From Gammaproteobacteria bacterium (GTDB lineage: Bacteria > Pseudomonadota > Gammaproteobacteria > Steroidobacterales > Steroidobacteraceae): a stretch of DNA of 64,000 nucleotides. The notes under the pieces are model-generated. The model was not told the origin of the DNA. It saw only the letters and a program-made list of their open reading frames with translations, and did not search any database. Position numbers and translations under genes: made by a program. Of the stretch, positions 18,384-28,088 are shown one piece after another. The first letter of the stretch is position 1. Each line of letters opens with the position of its first letter. The stretch lies in the NCBI GenBank assembly GCA_017577615.1, contig PKRE01000008.1, positions 62,001 to 126,000 of the forward strand. Reading direction: 5' to 3'.

Positions 18384-19376
18384 ATGCAATATCGCCGCAG
18401 CGACTATGATGTGACGAACACCGTGCAGGTGAGTTCGGCAGAGGCCGTACGCCGCGCGGTCAGCGATCTATTCAAGTCGCTGTGGCCGCACTACCCCTTC
18501 GACCGCATCGATACCGCCTTCAGGGATTTCGAGCGCCTCTTCTACGGTCAATTTCCCGGCTATTACGGCTGCGACACCGTCTATCACGATCTGCAGCACT
18601 CCTTGGACGGAACGCTCGCGGTTGCACGTCTGATCGTCGCCTATGAACGTACTCACCTGGCCGAGGAGCGGCTCGGACCGGAGCGCGCGATCCTGGGTGT
18701 CGTCACGGCACTGTTTCACGATGCTGGCTATATCAGACAAACGGACGACCAGATCCATCGCAACGGCGCGGAGTTCACGCTGAGCCACGTGAGCCGCAGC
18801 GCCCAGTTCATCGGCCGTTATCTGCCGACGATCGGCATGGCCGAATGGACCCCCGTGGCCACGCAGATCGTCCACTTCACAGGCTATGAGGTGAAGTTCG
18901 ATCAGATCCGCCTGGACGATCCGCGCGATCGCAAGCTCGGACACATCATCGGCACGGGCGACCTGATCGCGCAAATGTCAGACCGCTGCTATCTGGAGAA
19001 ATGCCGCGATCGGCTCTATCCGGAGTTCGTGCTCGGTGGCGTTGCGCTCTCGCGCGACGAGAACGGCAATACGTCGGTACGCTTCAGCTCTGGGCTCGAC
19101 GTCCTCAGGCAAACACCCGAGTTCATCGAGGAGGTGCGCCGCACCCGGCTCGACGGAGAGTTCGGATCAGTCTACACACACCTCGAGGTGCTGTTCGGCG
19201 GCCGCAATCCGTACATGGAGGCCATTCAGCAGAATCTGGATTACCTGAAAGAAATCCTCCGCACCGAGCGCTGGCCCATGCTCCGTCGCGAGCCGCCCTG
19301 CTTTACCTGGGAGCGTAACCCAGTACAAAACATCCGCTCGCTGGTCATCGGGCGGCTGAAGGAGCTCTGGAAGTAG
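18384..19376 (+). CDS. HD-domain phosphohydrolase-like protein
   Basis: This 330-residue protein has HD-superfamily metal motifs: YHDLQH (His68/His72), the HD pair in ALFHDAGY (112-113), and later QIVHFTGYE and GTGDLIAQMSDRCY. The family hydrolyses phosphate esters, often nucleotides or cyclic nucleotides. The substrate here is not known. No signal peptide is visible. An upstream in-frame extension to 18177 would run through the CRP-type site at 18278-18293, so the internal ATG is preferred although its ribosome site is weak. It may be a signalling enzyme, given the CRP site. Confidence 0.78.
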   Translation: MQYRRSDYDVTNTVQVSSAEAVRRAVSDLFKSLWPHYPFDRIDTAFRDFERLFYGQFPGYYGCDTVYHDLQHSLDGTLAVARLIVAYERTHLAEERLGPERAILGVVTALFHDAGYIRQTDDQIHRNGAEFTLSHVSRSAQFIGRYLPTIGMAEWTPVATQIVHFTGYEVKFDQIRLDDPRDRKLGHIIGTGDLIAQMSDRCYLEKCRDRLYPEFVLGGVALSRDENGNTSVRFSSGLDVLRQTPEFIEEVRRTRLDGEFGSVYTHLEVLFGGRNPYMEAIQQNLDYLKEILRTERWPMLRREPPCFTWERNPVQNIRSLVIGRLKELWK

Positions 19377-19565
19377 CCTTCCGCATTCGCTCATCCACGC
19401 TTCCTGGATCACCATTCCTTTGACACTGCAGATGACAGCGCGCGACTTTCGCGCGAGAAAGCTTCCTCGTTTCGATACACTTCGGCCTCGCTCAACAACG
19501 CGAACAACGTGTCGCGATACCGGCTTTGTCAGCTCGGTCCCGCCCGAGCACATCTGTAAACGGCG

Positions 19566-20828
19566 ATGACGTTCGACACAGAAGAGCTGCTCAATCTCGC
19601 AGTCGCGCTGGCCATCGGCATGCTCGTCGGTATAGAGCGTGAACGCAGCAAAGGCAAAGGCCCGGAGCGCGAGATTGCGGGCTTGCGCACCTTCACGCTG
19701 GTGGCGCTGATTGGCGCCGTCAGCTTCCTGCTCGGGCAAGTCACGCTGTTCGCAGTGTTCGCCATCATGCTGGGTGTGCTCACAGCAATCGGTTACCGAC
19801 GCACGCGCAAGAACGATCCCGGCCTCACGACCGAGATTGCCCTGATTGCGACGTACCTGCTCGCAGGCCTGGCGATGACCCAGCGCCAGCTCGCCGCTGC
19901 GCTCGGCGTGCTGATGACGATCGTGCTCGCGGCGCGCACGCGCTTGCACGACTGGGTGCACAACGTGCTGACCGACGATGAAGTACGCGACGGCCTGATG
20001 CTTGCAGCCGCCGCGCTCATCGTGCTTCCGCTCACGCCGCCGGAACCGATCGATCCTTGGGGCATCGTGAGCTTGCGGCAGCTATGGCTCTTGGTGGTCC
20101 TGGTCATGGCGATCAATGCGATCGGGTACATCGCCTTGCGCGCGCTCGGCGCTCGCATCGGCCTGCCGCTTGCCGGACTATTCAGCGGCTTCGTCTCGAG
20201 CACGGCAACGATCGGTGCAATGGGAACGCGCACTCGTATACATCCCGAGCTTCATGCTGGCGCCGTGGCCGGAGCAGCGGCCTCCTCCGTCGCAACGGTT
20301 CTGCAGCTTGCCATCGTCGTCGGTCTCGTCAGCATCCCAGTCCTGATCGCGATCACCCCTTCGCTCATCCTTGCTGGGTTGGCAGCAGTCGCGTACGCCG
20401 TCGCCTTCGCCTGGCGCAGCGTGCGGCAGTTCGAGCATCGCGATGCGCCGCGCGGCCGCCCTTTCGATCCGAAGACCGCGCTCCTCTTCATGCTGGTCAT
20501 CGGCGTTGCAATCGTCGTGTCCACGGCCGCCACGCATTGGCTCGGCGACCGCGGCTTGCTCCTGGTCAGCGGATTGGCAGGGTTCGGCGATCCACACGCT
20601 GCCGCGATCTCCGCTGCAGCACTCGCACAAGGGGAACGAACGTCGGTCGAGCTCTCGGCGTTGGCGATTCTGATCGCTTTCACCACCAATTCCGTGAGTA
20701 AGTCGGTTGTCGCCTTCGTGATGGGGAATCGGCAATACGCCTTCGAGCTGTTGCCCGGACTGCTCCTCATGGTCGTCGGAGCGTGGATCGGGTGGTTTGC
20801 ACTCTCGCTGTTCGGTCGAACCCTGTAG
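19566..20828 (+). CDS. MgtC/SapB-type membrane protein with DUF4010
   Basis: This 420-residue integral membrane protein has many hydrophobic helices. The N-terminal 140 residues match the MgtC/SapB domain (LAIGMLVGIERER, then FTLVALIGAVSFL). The rest matches DUF4010 (FSGFVSSTATIGAMG, FGDPHAAAISAA and a closing helix ALSLFG). MgtC domains are linked to magnesium limitation and membrane-potential control; the DUF4010 fusion has no settled function. The gene stands alone between an HD-protein gene and an SDR gene. Confidence 0.88.
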   Translation: MTFDTEELLNLAVALAIGMLVGIERERSKGKGPEREIAGLRTFTLVALIGAVSFLLGQVTLFAVFAIMLGVLTAIGYRRTRKNDPGLTTEIALIATYLLAGLAMTQRQLAAALGVLMTIVLAARTRLHDWVHNVLTDDEVRDGLMLAAAALIVLPLTPPEPIDPWGIVSLRQLWLLVVLVMAINAIGYIALRALGARIGLPLAGLFSGFVSSTATIGAMGTRTRIHPELHAGAVAGAAASSVATVLQLAIVVGLVSIPVLIAITPSLILAGLAAVAYAVAFAWRSVRQFEHRDAPRGRPFDPKTALLFMLVIGVAIVVSTAATHWLGDRGLLLVSGLAGFGDPHAAAISAAALAQGERTSVELSALAILIAFTTNSVSKSVVAFVMGNRQYAFELLPGLLLMVVGAWIGWFALSLFGRTL

Positions 20829-20839
20829 CGCACCCTGCG

Positions 20840-21664
20840 ATGACGTTCCACGCTCTGAACACCCGCTTCCCTCGCAAGCGGGCCTTCATCACGGGCGCAG
20901 GCAGCGGGCTCGGCCTCGAGCTCGCACGTGCGCTGGCGCGCGACGGCTGGGCGCTCGGGCTGTTCGATCGCAATGTGGAACGGCTCGCAGCAGTCGAAGC
21001 AGACCTTTCCGGATCCGGCGTCTCTGTGCTCGCGTATCCGGGAGACGTCACGCATGCCGAAGAGCTCACCGTGGCGGTGAACTCCTTTGCCGGCGCGCAT
21101 GACGGCCTCGACCTCATGATCAACAATGCCGGCATCGTCGCAGCCGGCTCCTTGATGGACGTGGCAGCAGCCGACTGGCAGGCGGTCATCGAGACGAACT
21201 TGCTAGGGGTCGTGCACGGCTGTCGTGCAGCGATCCCTCACCTGCAACGAAACGGCACCGGGCTGTTGATCAATATCTCGAGCGCCACGGCGTTCAGCGC
21301 CGCCCCTGGAATGGTTCCGTACAACGCGACAACGGCCGCGGTCCTTTCCCTGAGCGAATCTCTGTCGACTGAGCTGCGCGACAATGGCACGCATGTGTGC
21401 GTCGTCATGCCGATGTTCTTTCAGAGCAACTTGCTCGAATCCTTCCGCGGCTCGCCCGAGGCACGCGATGCCACCGCCGCGCTCATGCAGGCGTCGCGCT
21501 ACACGGCGCAGGCGGCTGCCCGCGATCTTCTGCTCGCCGCAAGCAAAGGTCGAACCCACATCGTGCTGCCACGTTCGGCTCGCTGGCTGTGGTTCTTGAA
21601 GCGCGCGCTGCCGGGCACTTTCCTGAAACACCTCGCGCCGTTACTCGTACCGCGCGTCAAATGA
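20840..21664 (+). CDS. Short-chain dehydrogenase/reductase lacking the catalytic lysine
   Basis: This 274-residue Rossmann-fold protein has the cofactor motif TGAGSGLG (18-25) and NNAG (95-98), typical of classical SDRs. The serine (Ser148) and tyrosine (Tyr161) of the catalytic set are at the right spacing, but the YxxxK lysine position is Thr165 (YNATT). Normal SDRs need that lysine for cofactor ribose binding and proton relay, so activity may be altered or lost. The C-terminal part with a hydrophobic helix (LKRALPGTFLKHLAPLL) hints at membrane association. The stop overlaps the convergent M15 gene by eight bases. Confidence 0.85.
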   Translation: MTFHALNTRFPRKRAFITGAGSGLGLELARALARDGWALGLFDRNVERLAAVEADLSGSGVSVLAYPGDVTHAEELTVAVNSFAGAHDGLDLMINNAGIVAAGSLMDVAAADWQAVIETNLLGVVHGCRAAIPHLQRNGTGLLINISSATAFSAAPGMVPYNATTAAVLSLSESLSTELRDNGTHVCVVMPMFFQSNLLESFRGSPEARDATAALMQASRYTAQAAARDLLLAASKGRTHIVLPRSARWLWFLKRALPGTFLKHLAPLLVPRVK

Positions 21665-22352
21665 ACAACGACGGATTCGGCGGTTGATCGATCGACAGCA
21701 AGTAGCGCGTGTAAATCTCTGGAAGCCTGGCAAGCACGTGCTGCTTGCCGGCGATGTCGGCCTCCTCCAGCACGTGCCTTAGCGTAGACAGGCTCAAGGA
21801 CTCGAGCGCCGGAAGCGAGACCGGCGCATAGCTGATGTGCCATGGCTCTGGGCACACCCCGCCCCGATACTCGCGGTAGGGACGGAAGAATCCGAACGTC
21901 TCCATGTGCTCGTCCAGCCAACGAGACAGCTTCGCGAAGATACCGTTCTCGGAATACTCCGCTGGCAGCAGCTCCACCTTGTACCCCGGCGGGATCGCCG
22001 CGGCGTCGATGACGTCCACGTCGCTCCCCCAATGATGTCGGCTACCGCCCGGCAAGCTCGACCAGCACAGGATTGCATCGACCGCTTCGGAATCGCTAAG
22101 CGATTCCCGGCGGATGAGCCGTCCCTCGCGGTCGTACAGAGGGCGCTCACCCCTCCATTTCGCGTTCCAGATCCCAAGTTGTGTTTGGAAGTCGCGAAAG
22201 CTCGAGCGCACCTGTAGGTCGATGCCATCGAGCAAGGCAGCGTCGCGCATCGCGAGCAACGAGGCGACCACCTCGTAATGGAGCGAGCAGGCGGGCGATT
22301 CGAGATCGATGATGTGCGTACGAGCACGCCCGGTGAGTTCGAGTTCGTTCAT
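21657..22352 (-). CDS. M15 family D-Ala-D-Ala carboxypeptidase-like protein
   Basis: This 231-residue protein resembles VanY/M15B zinc peptidases. The first metal motif is SRHHWGSDVDV (His106, Asp113); the second is in EPWHISY. The enzymes trim D-Ala from peptidoglycan stem peptides. No clear N-terminal signal peptide is present, so either export uses another route or the enzyme acts on cytoplasmic muropeptides. It is divergent from the GGDEF/EAL gene, with about 240 bp between the starts. Confidence 0.85.
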   Translation of the reverse strand: MNELELTGRARTHIIDLESPACSLHYEVVASLLAMRDAALLDGIDLQVRSSFRDFQTQLGIWNAKWRGERPLYDREGRLIRRESLSDSEAVDAILCWSSLPGGSRHHWGSDVDVIDAAAIPPGYKVELLPAEYSENGIFAKLSRWLDEHMETFGFFRPYREYRGGVCPEPWHISYAPVSLPALESLSLSTLRHVLEEADIAGKQHVLARLPEIYTRYLLSIDQPPNPSLFI

Positions 22353-22589
22353 CTATTGGCAGCCTGATTCGACAGGTATCGAGACATTACCAGTATGTCA
22401 AAAAAACCGACATCGAGCGCATGAGCTTTTGAGCCCAAAACGCGAGTATGATCTGCGTACGGCTGGCAATGCGCGACCAAATTGCCAGGCCGTTCGAATA
22501 CAGTTCCGTTGCATCGAATCTTTTCTCACTATCGCGGCGTCCAATAACAACAGGCAGTGGAGCGTTGCCATCATGCGCCGGAGCATGCA

Positions 22590-25025
22590 GTGAAATCGAG
22601 GGGGCTGAAGCACAAGCTGATCTCGATCGCGGTCGCGACTGGGCTCGCGATCACCGCCGCGCTGTGTACGCTTCAATACTTCCACTATCGCTCTGCGGTC
22701 GAGGCCCGGGCCGCGCTGGGCACCCAGTCGCTGCTGACCACCGAAGCGGGTCGGCTCGAGCGGTTGGCCAACGATTTCGCTAATGCCAACGCCCGTGCGC
22801 TCGAGAACGCTCTGCATTACGACGAGCGCAGCACCATTGAGCACGTCGTCGCCACCCTCCTGGAAAATCCCGCAGTGATCGGCGTGGCGGTTCACGACGC
22901 CGACGGCCACGCCCTCGTCGTGCGCCACCGCGAAGACATCTGGAGCACGACGCTCGCGCCGGAAGAGAAGCTCACGATCAAGCGCGAGCTCGGTGAACGG
23001 CAGCCGGTCGGCACGATCGAGATCACCATGGGGCGGCCGGGTCTGCTGGCGTCCGCCAGAGCCTTGAGCAGCGAGCTCGAGCGCGAAGAGCGCGAGGAGT
23101 TTCGCGGCTGGTTATGGATCATCGCAGGTGCCGGCGCGGTCATCACTGTTCTGCTCGTCTGTATTGCATGGCATGTCGCACGCCGCCTCGAGCGCCCAAT
23201 CGTCGAGCTCATTCGCGCTGCCGAACGCATCGGCGAGGGAGATTACTCACGGCCGCACAACATCAACAGCAACGATGAGATTGCCGAGCTCGCGATGGCG
23301 CTCGATCGCATGCGGCAGAACCTGCGACAGACGACGATCACCAAGAACTATCTCACCACCGTGCTCAACAGCATGAATGACGCGGTGCTCGTCACCGCGC
23401 CGGACGGCACGATCAAGCGCATCAACGATGCAGCCGTGCGACTCTTCGAGTACGAGGAGAAGGACATGCTCGGCAAGGCCTTCGCGTCGTTGCTCGCTGA
23501 ATCCGAGCGCGCTGCATACGTGCCGAGCACGGCGCCCGAGAACCGCGAGACCGTGATCGCCACGCGCACCGGACAGACGATCCCTGTGTCGCTGTCGAGC
23601 TCGCCCATCACCGCGGAAGACCCGCAGTTCCGAGGCACGATTCACGTCATCCGCAACATCACCGATCGCAAGCGTGCCGAGCGCAGGATCCGCTACCTGG
23701 CACGCTACGATGCGCTCACGAAGGTGCCCAATCGCATGCAATTCCAGCACATGCTGCAGCAGGCGATCGCACGGGCGCGCCGCGCACAGCGGAGCATCGT
23801 GATGCTGTATCTCGATATGGACCGTTTCAAGGAGATCAACGACACCTTCGGTCATTCCGCAGGCGATCGGACACTCGAGGTGCTGAGCGAGCGTCTCACG
23901 CGCATACTGCCGCGCGAAGCCGTTATCGGCCGCCTCGCTGGCGATGAGTTCGGCTTGTTCATCGAAGGATTCACTGAGGAGGACGAACGCACGCACGCTG
24001 CGAATCTCGCGCGCATGGTGCTCGCCGAGGTCAGCAAGCCGTACTACGTGGATCAGCAGGAGGTCTTCCTCACGGCGAGCGTCGGTATCGCGTTCTGTCC
24101 GAAAGACGCTGAGAACGTGATCGACCTCATCCGCAATGCGGATGCCGCCATGTACCACTCGAAACAAAATGGCGGCAACAACTTCGCGTTCTATTCGCCT
24201 GAGATGAACGTTGCCGCCGTCGAGCGTTTGATGCTGAAGAGCAAGCTGCGCCGGGCGCTCGAACGCGACGAGCTCATGATGTTCTACCAACCGAAGGTGG
24301 ACCTGCGCAACGGCAATATCGTCGGCGCCGAAGCCCTGCTGCGCTGGCGCCTGCCGGGCCATGGTGACATCCCACCTTCACAATTCATCCCACTCGCCGA
24401 GGAAACAACGCTCATATTGGGCATCGGCGATTGGGTGATGAATCGAGTCTGTCTCGATTATCGGCGCTGGCAGGAGCACATCCCCAACCCCGGGCGCGTG
24501 TCGATCAACCTTTCGCTCAAGCAACTGCGCCAGGCGAGCTTCATCCCGCGATGCAAAGCCATGTTCAAGCGTCACGGCGTGTCGCCAACCTGCTTCGAGC
24601 TCGAGATCACCGAGACGACCCTCATGGTGGATCCGGCGCGCACCGTCAAGCTGCTCGATGAGCTCTATGCAATGGGTCTGCACCTGTCGATCGACGATTT
24701 CGGCACCGGTTATTCATCGTTGAGCGCGCTACAGCAGTTCCCGATCGGCACGCTCAAGATCGACCAGTCGTTCGTGCGCGATGCTGCGATCAACTCCGAC
24801 GATGCCACGATCGTGCGCACCATCATCGACATGGGGAAAGCGCTCGAAGTGGAAGTCGTGGCCGAAGGCGTGGAAAACGAAGAGCAGCTCGCCTTCCTGC
24901 GCAGCCGTGGTTGCCACTACGCCCAGGGACGCTTGTTCGGAGATGCCATGAGCGCGGACGAGTTCCTGACCCTCTTGCGTGCTCAGCAGTCCGGACGTGC
25001 GAAGGTCAAAGAGCTGTTTGCTTGA
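22590..25025 (+). CDS. Membrane GGDEF/EAL protein with HAMP and PAS domains
   Basis: This roughly 811-residue cyclic-di-GMP enzyme has a first membrane helix near the N-terminus, an extracytoplasmic sensor region, a second helix (WIIAGAGAVITVLLVCIAWHV), a HAMP domain, and a PAS domain (NYLTTVLNSMNDAVLVTAPDGTI). A GGDEF domain with RLAGDEFGLF (Ala in place of the first Gly) and an EAL domain with VGAEALLRWR, ELEITETTLM and DDFGTGYSSL follow. EAL catalytic residues look intact, so phosphodiesterase activity is likely. Start choice: GTG at 22590 (VKSRGLKHK) with CGGAG upstream; GTG at 22557 is the alternative. Confidence 0.9.
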   Translation: MKSRGLKHKLISIAVATGLAITAALCTLQYFHYRSAVEARAALGTQSLLTTEAGRLERLANDFANANARALENALHYDERSTIEHVVATLLENPAVIGVAVHDADGHALVVRHREDIWSTTLAPEEKLTIKRELGERQPVGTIEITMGRPGLLASARALSSELEREEREEFRGWLWIIAGAGAVITVLLVCIAWHVARRLERPIVELIRAAERIGEGDYSRPHNINSNDEIAELAMALDRMRQNLRQTTITKNYLTTVLNSMNDAVLVTAPDGTIKRINDAAVRLFEYEEKDMLGKAFASLLAESERAAYVPSTAPENRETVIATRTGQTIPVSLSSSPITAEDPQFRGTIHVIRNITDRKRAERRIRYLARYDALTKVPNRMQFQHMLQQAIARARRAQRSIVMLYLDMDRFKEINDTFGHSAGDRTLEVLSERLTRILPREAVIGRLAGDEFGLFIEGFTEEDERTHAANLARMVLAEVSKPYYVDQQEVFLTASVGIAFCPKDAENVIDLIRNADAAMYHSKQNGGNNFAFYSPEMNVAAVERLMLKSKLRRALERDELMMFYQPKVDLRNGNIVGAEALLRWRLPGHGDIPPSQFIPLAEETTLILGIGDWVMNRVCLDYRRWQEHIPNPGRVSINLSLKQLRQASFIPRCKAMFKRHGVSPTCFELEITETTLMVDPARTVKLLDELYAMGLHLSIDDFGTGYSSLSALQQFPIGTLKIDQSFVRDAAINSDDATIVRTIIDMGKALEVEVVAEGVENEEQLAFLRSRGCHYAQGRLFGDAMSADEFLTLLRAQQSGRAKVKELFA

Positions 25026-25136
25026 GCCGAGACCAGTGCTCGGCCCCAGTCCCCGTCCCCATTGCCCATCGCCTATTCCCTATTTCCTCCTCCCTACCCG
25101 ATACTCGCCCATTCATAACAACATCCTGCCTCGCGC

Positions 25137-26357
25137 ATGATCACCAACGACGCCGTCATCCTGGGGCTGCTCAGTGTCACGCTCGGTGCGATCTTCTGGT
25201 CCACCCAATCGCAGCATCCTTTCTGGAGAACGTTCTATCGCTATATTCCGGCGCTGCTACTTTGTTACCTGCTGCCGGCGGTATACAACACGCTCGGGCT
25301 CATAGACGGCAGCAATTCAGCGCTCTATCCGATCGCCTCGCGTTATCTGCTGCCAGCGACGCTCGTGCTGCTCACGCTGTCGATCGACTTGCCCGCCATC
25401 GCGAGGCTTGGCTCCAAGGCGATCGTTCTGTTTCTCACGGGGACCGCCGGCATCGTGCTCGGCGGGCCGTTCGTGCTGTGGCTTTGGAGCTGGATCAGCC
25501 CTGAGACGGTCGCCGGCGACGTGTGGCGGGGCATGGCGACGCTGGCGGGCAGCTGGATTGGTGGCAGCGCCAATCAAACGGCGATGAAAGAGGTGTTCGA
25601 CGTCGACGCGAATCTGTTCGGCATGTTCGTCGCCGTCGACATCCTCGTCGCGAGTCTTTGGATGGCCTTTCTCTTGTACTTGGCCGGGCGCTCCGACGAG
25701 ATCGATGCGAAACGCGGTGCGGATCGAACTGCAATCCTGATGCTGTGCGAAAAGATGGCACGCTTCGAGGCAGAGCATGCCCGCATACCAAGGCTTGCGG
25801 ACCTCATGTTCGTGCTCGCAGTCGGCTTCGGCGCCTCCGGCGTCGCGCACTTCCTCGGCAGGCCGCTCGCCGCATCGTTCGCGGGCGCTGTGTGGGCCGA
25901 GCGCCTGTCACTCGCCAGCGACTTCTTCTGGATCGTCGTGCTCGCGACGACGATCGGGGTGCTGCTGTCGCTCACGCCGGCGCGGCGTCTCGAAGGCGTA
26001 GGCGCGTCGAAGATCGGCACGGTCCTGCTCTACATCCTGATCGCGAGCATCGGCATGCACATGGATCTCGGCGCGCTGCGCGATAACCCTGGTCTGTTCG
26101 CCGTCGGCGCGACATGGATCTTGTGTCACGGAGCGCTCATGTATGTCGTTGCGCGGCTGCTGCGCGCGCCCGTTTTCTACTTTGCAGTCGGCAGTCAAGC
26201 CAACATTGGCGCGGCTGCCAGCGCGCCCGTCGTCGCAAGCGCCTTTCATCCATCGCTCGCACCCGTCGGGGTGTTACTCGCCGTGCTGGGTTACGCGCTC
26301 GGCACCTACGGTGCGTGGGTCTGCGCTCAATTGATGCGCCTCGTCGCCGGGCAATGA
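25137..26357 (+). CDS. DUF819 family membrane protein
   Basis: This 406-residue protein has about ten hydrophobic helices and the DUF819 pattern, with inverted-topology motifs GSWIGGSANQTAMKEVF and GSQANIGAAASAPVVASAFHP. These two matching motifs suggest a transporter of the bile/sodium-symporter-like fold. The substrate is unknown. The 3' end overlaps the convergent glycosyltransferase gene by 84 bp, which is unusually long. The start ATG follows an intergenic pyrimidine-rich repeat. Confidence 0.87.
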   Translation: MITNDAVILGLLSVTLGAIFWSTQSQHPFWRTFYRYIPALLLCYLLPAVYNTLGLIDGSNSALYPIASRYLLPATLVLLTLSIDLPAIARLGSKAIVLFLTGTAGIVLGGPFVLWLWSWISPETVAGDVWRGMATLAGSWIGGSANQTAMKEVFDVDANLFGMFVAVDILVASLWMAFLLYLAGRSDEIDAKRGADRTAILMLCEKMARFEAEHARIPRLADLMFVLAVGFGASGVAHFLGRPLAASFAGAVWAERLSLASDFFWIVVLATTIGVLLSLTPARRLEGVGASKIGTVLLYILIASIGMHMDLGALRDNPGLFAVGATWILCHGALMYVVARLLRAPVFYFAVGSQANIGAAASAPVVASAFHPSLAPVGVLLAVLGYALGTYGAWVCAQLMRLVAGQ

Positions 26358-28088
26358 CCTGATGCGCGCACGGGACGGCACATAGGTGCGCGCCACGTGA
26401 TCGCGACCACGTGCAACGCAAGTTGCCTCAGGCGCACCATCCACCAAGAACCAATGCTTTCGATTAGCCCGACCAAGCGGCTGTGCGCGCGCCTGCGGAA
26501 AACAAAGCTCTCTGGCCGCTGCATCGACGAGCAGCTGCCGCCCTGGGACGGCGCTCATCCAGCGCGCGGCATCGAAGACCTCGAGCTGCCACTCGCGCCA
26601 CCGTGCATGACCGAAGTGGACCACGGGACGCGTCGCATTCAGAAGATGCTCTTCGCGAAATCCAACGAGCCCCAGCTCTCGCTCAGAATCCGCTGCGCGC
26701 TCCAGCGTGCGCACGAAACGTGCGCCCGATCGCACGTCGTTCAGCGCCGGGTTGAGCCAAAAGCTGATCACCAGCAGCGCGCTTGCAAGCGCGCCCGCGT
26801 ACGCCAGGAAAGCGCCTCGGGTGCGCAACAAGATGCTGACTGCGAGCGCCAAGGCCGAGATCGCGAGCGCCGGACCGACAGCGTCGATGCCGTAATCGGC
26901 GAGCAGTGCATCACGGGCCGCAGCGTTCGACCAAAGGTAGAGCGCTGCCACGAAGGTTGCCGCGCCGACGGCCAATGCGAGCGCGAACATGACGCGGCGA
27001 ACGTGACGCTCGCGCGCGAGCTCGACGAGGTAGGGCGAGACCGCGAGCACGAAGGCAGGAACGGCCGGCAGCACATAGACCCCCCGCTTGCCGGTGCTGA
27101 GCGAAAAGAACAGCACGACGAGCACCACCCACGACAGCGGCAGCACGATGCGCAATTGCCGCGTACGCCAGGCAGCACGCCACCTCGGCACCAGCCACGG
27201 CAGCAGCGCTGTCGCGGGCAGCCACAGGATTGGAATGACTTCGACGAGGAAGTACCAGAACGGCTCGACGTGATGCCACGCATCGAAGTAACGTCGTGCC
27301 GTCTGTGTCAGCAGGATCTCGTCGCGATAAGCCGCGAGCCCGGGATCGCCGCTCGTCGCAAGCAGCATCGGCACCAGCCAAGCGCCGATTGCACAGGCAA
27401 ACACGAATGGGCCGGCCAGCCACCACCAGGCGCTGGATTCGAAGCGAGGTAGACGCCAACGAGCCCGCAGCAGCGCCCACGGGATCAGAATCAGCAGCGG
27501 TAGGAAACCCACGCCTTTCGTGATCACACCCAGACCGGCGGCCGCCCAGCCAACGATGTACCAGCGCCAGCTCGGGCCGAGCAGCAAGTGCCGCAGCAGA
27601 CCATAAAGGCTGAGCGTGATGAAGAAACACAGCGTGGCATCGATCTGCGCCTGCCTTGCCTGCCAAACGAACTGCACGGTGAACAGCAGCAGCGTCGCGG
27701 CAAGCAAACCGGTCTCGCGAGAGAACAGCCTGCGTCCGAGGTCGTAGACGAGCACGACGCAGCCGAGCGCGCTCACGAACGACGGCAACAGGAATGAGGC
27801 GCGGATGGAGCCGGTTGCGCTCAACCCCAGGGCGAGTAACCAGAAATACAACGGTGGCTTATCAGCGTAGAGGTCACCTCCGATCCGCGGAATCAGCCAC
27901 TCGCCGCTCGCGACCATCTCGCGTGCGATCTGCGCAAAGCGCGGCTCGTCGGCCGGCCAGGGATCGCGTAGACCGATGCCGGTGGCGACCAGGCACAAGC
28001 ACAACCCGAGCAGGAACAGCAGATCCAAACGAACGTCGTGCGGGCTCGTTCTGCCCGGCCGCAGCCAGCGCGACGCGAGCTGCTCCAT
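26274..28088 (-). CDS. ArnT/PMT-family lipid-linked sugar transferase
   Basis: This 604-residue membrane protein has about 11-12 helices. The N-terminal periplasmic loop motif is RDPWPADEPRFAQIAREM, with the acidic D-E pair typical of GT-C family members such as ArnT, and KPPLYFWL follows. It transfers a sugar from undecaprenyl phosphate to lipid A or a protein. The GT2 gene upstream (1-base overlap, TGATG) would make the undecaprenyl-phosphate-sugar donor. The last 28 or so codons run into the 3' end of the convergent DUF819 gene. The ATG at 28088 is chosen because longer forms run through the GT2 gene. Confidence 0.88.
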   Translation of the reverse strand: MEQLASRWLRPGRTSPHDVRLDLLFLLGLCLCLVATGIGLRDPWPADEPRFAQIAREMVASGEWLIPRIGGDLYADKPPLYFWLLALGLSATGSIRASFLLPSFVSALGCVVLVYDLGRRLFSRETGLLAATLLLFTVQFVWQARQAQIDATLCFFITLSLYGLLRHLLLGPSWRWYIVGWAAAGLGVITKGVGFLPLLILIPWALLRARWRLPRFESSAWWWLAGPFVFACAIGAWLVPMLLATSGDPGLAAYRDEILLTQTARRYFDAWHHVEPFWYFLVEVIPILWLPATALLPWLVPRWRAAWRTRQLRIVLPLSWVVLVVLFFSLSTGKRGVYVLPAVPAFVLAVSPYLVELARERHVRRVMFALALAVGAATFVAALYLWSNAAARDALLADYGIDAVGPALAISALALAVSILLRTRGAFLAYAGALASALLVISFWLNPALNDVRSGARFVRTLERAADSERELGLVGFREEHLLNATRPVVHFGHARWREWQLEVFDAARWMSAVPGRQLLVDAAARELCFPQARAQPLGRANRKHWFLVDGAPEATCVARGRDHVARTYVPSRARIRSLPGDEAHQLSADPRTVGAERVTQHGE

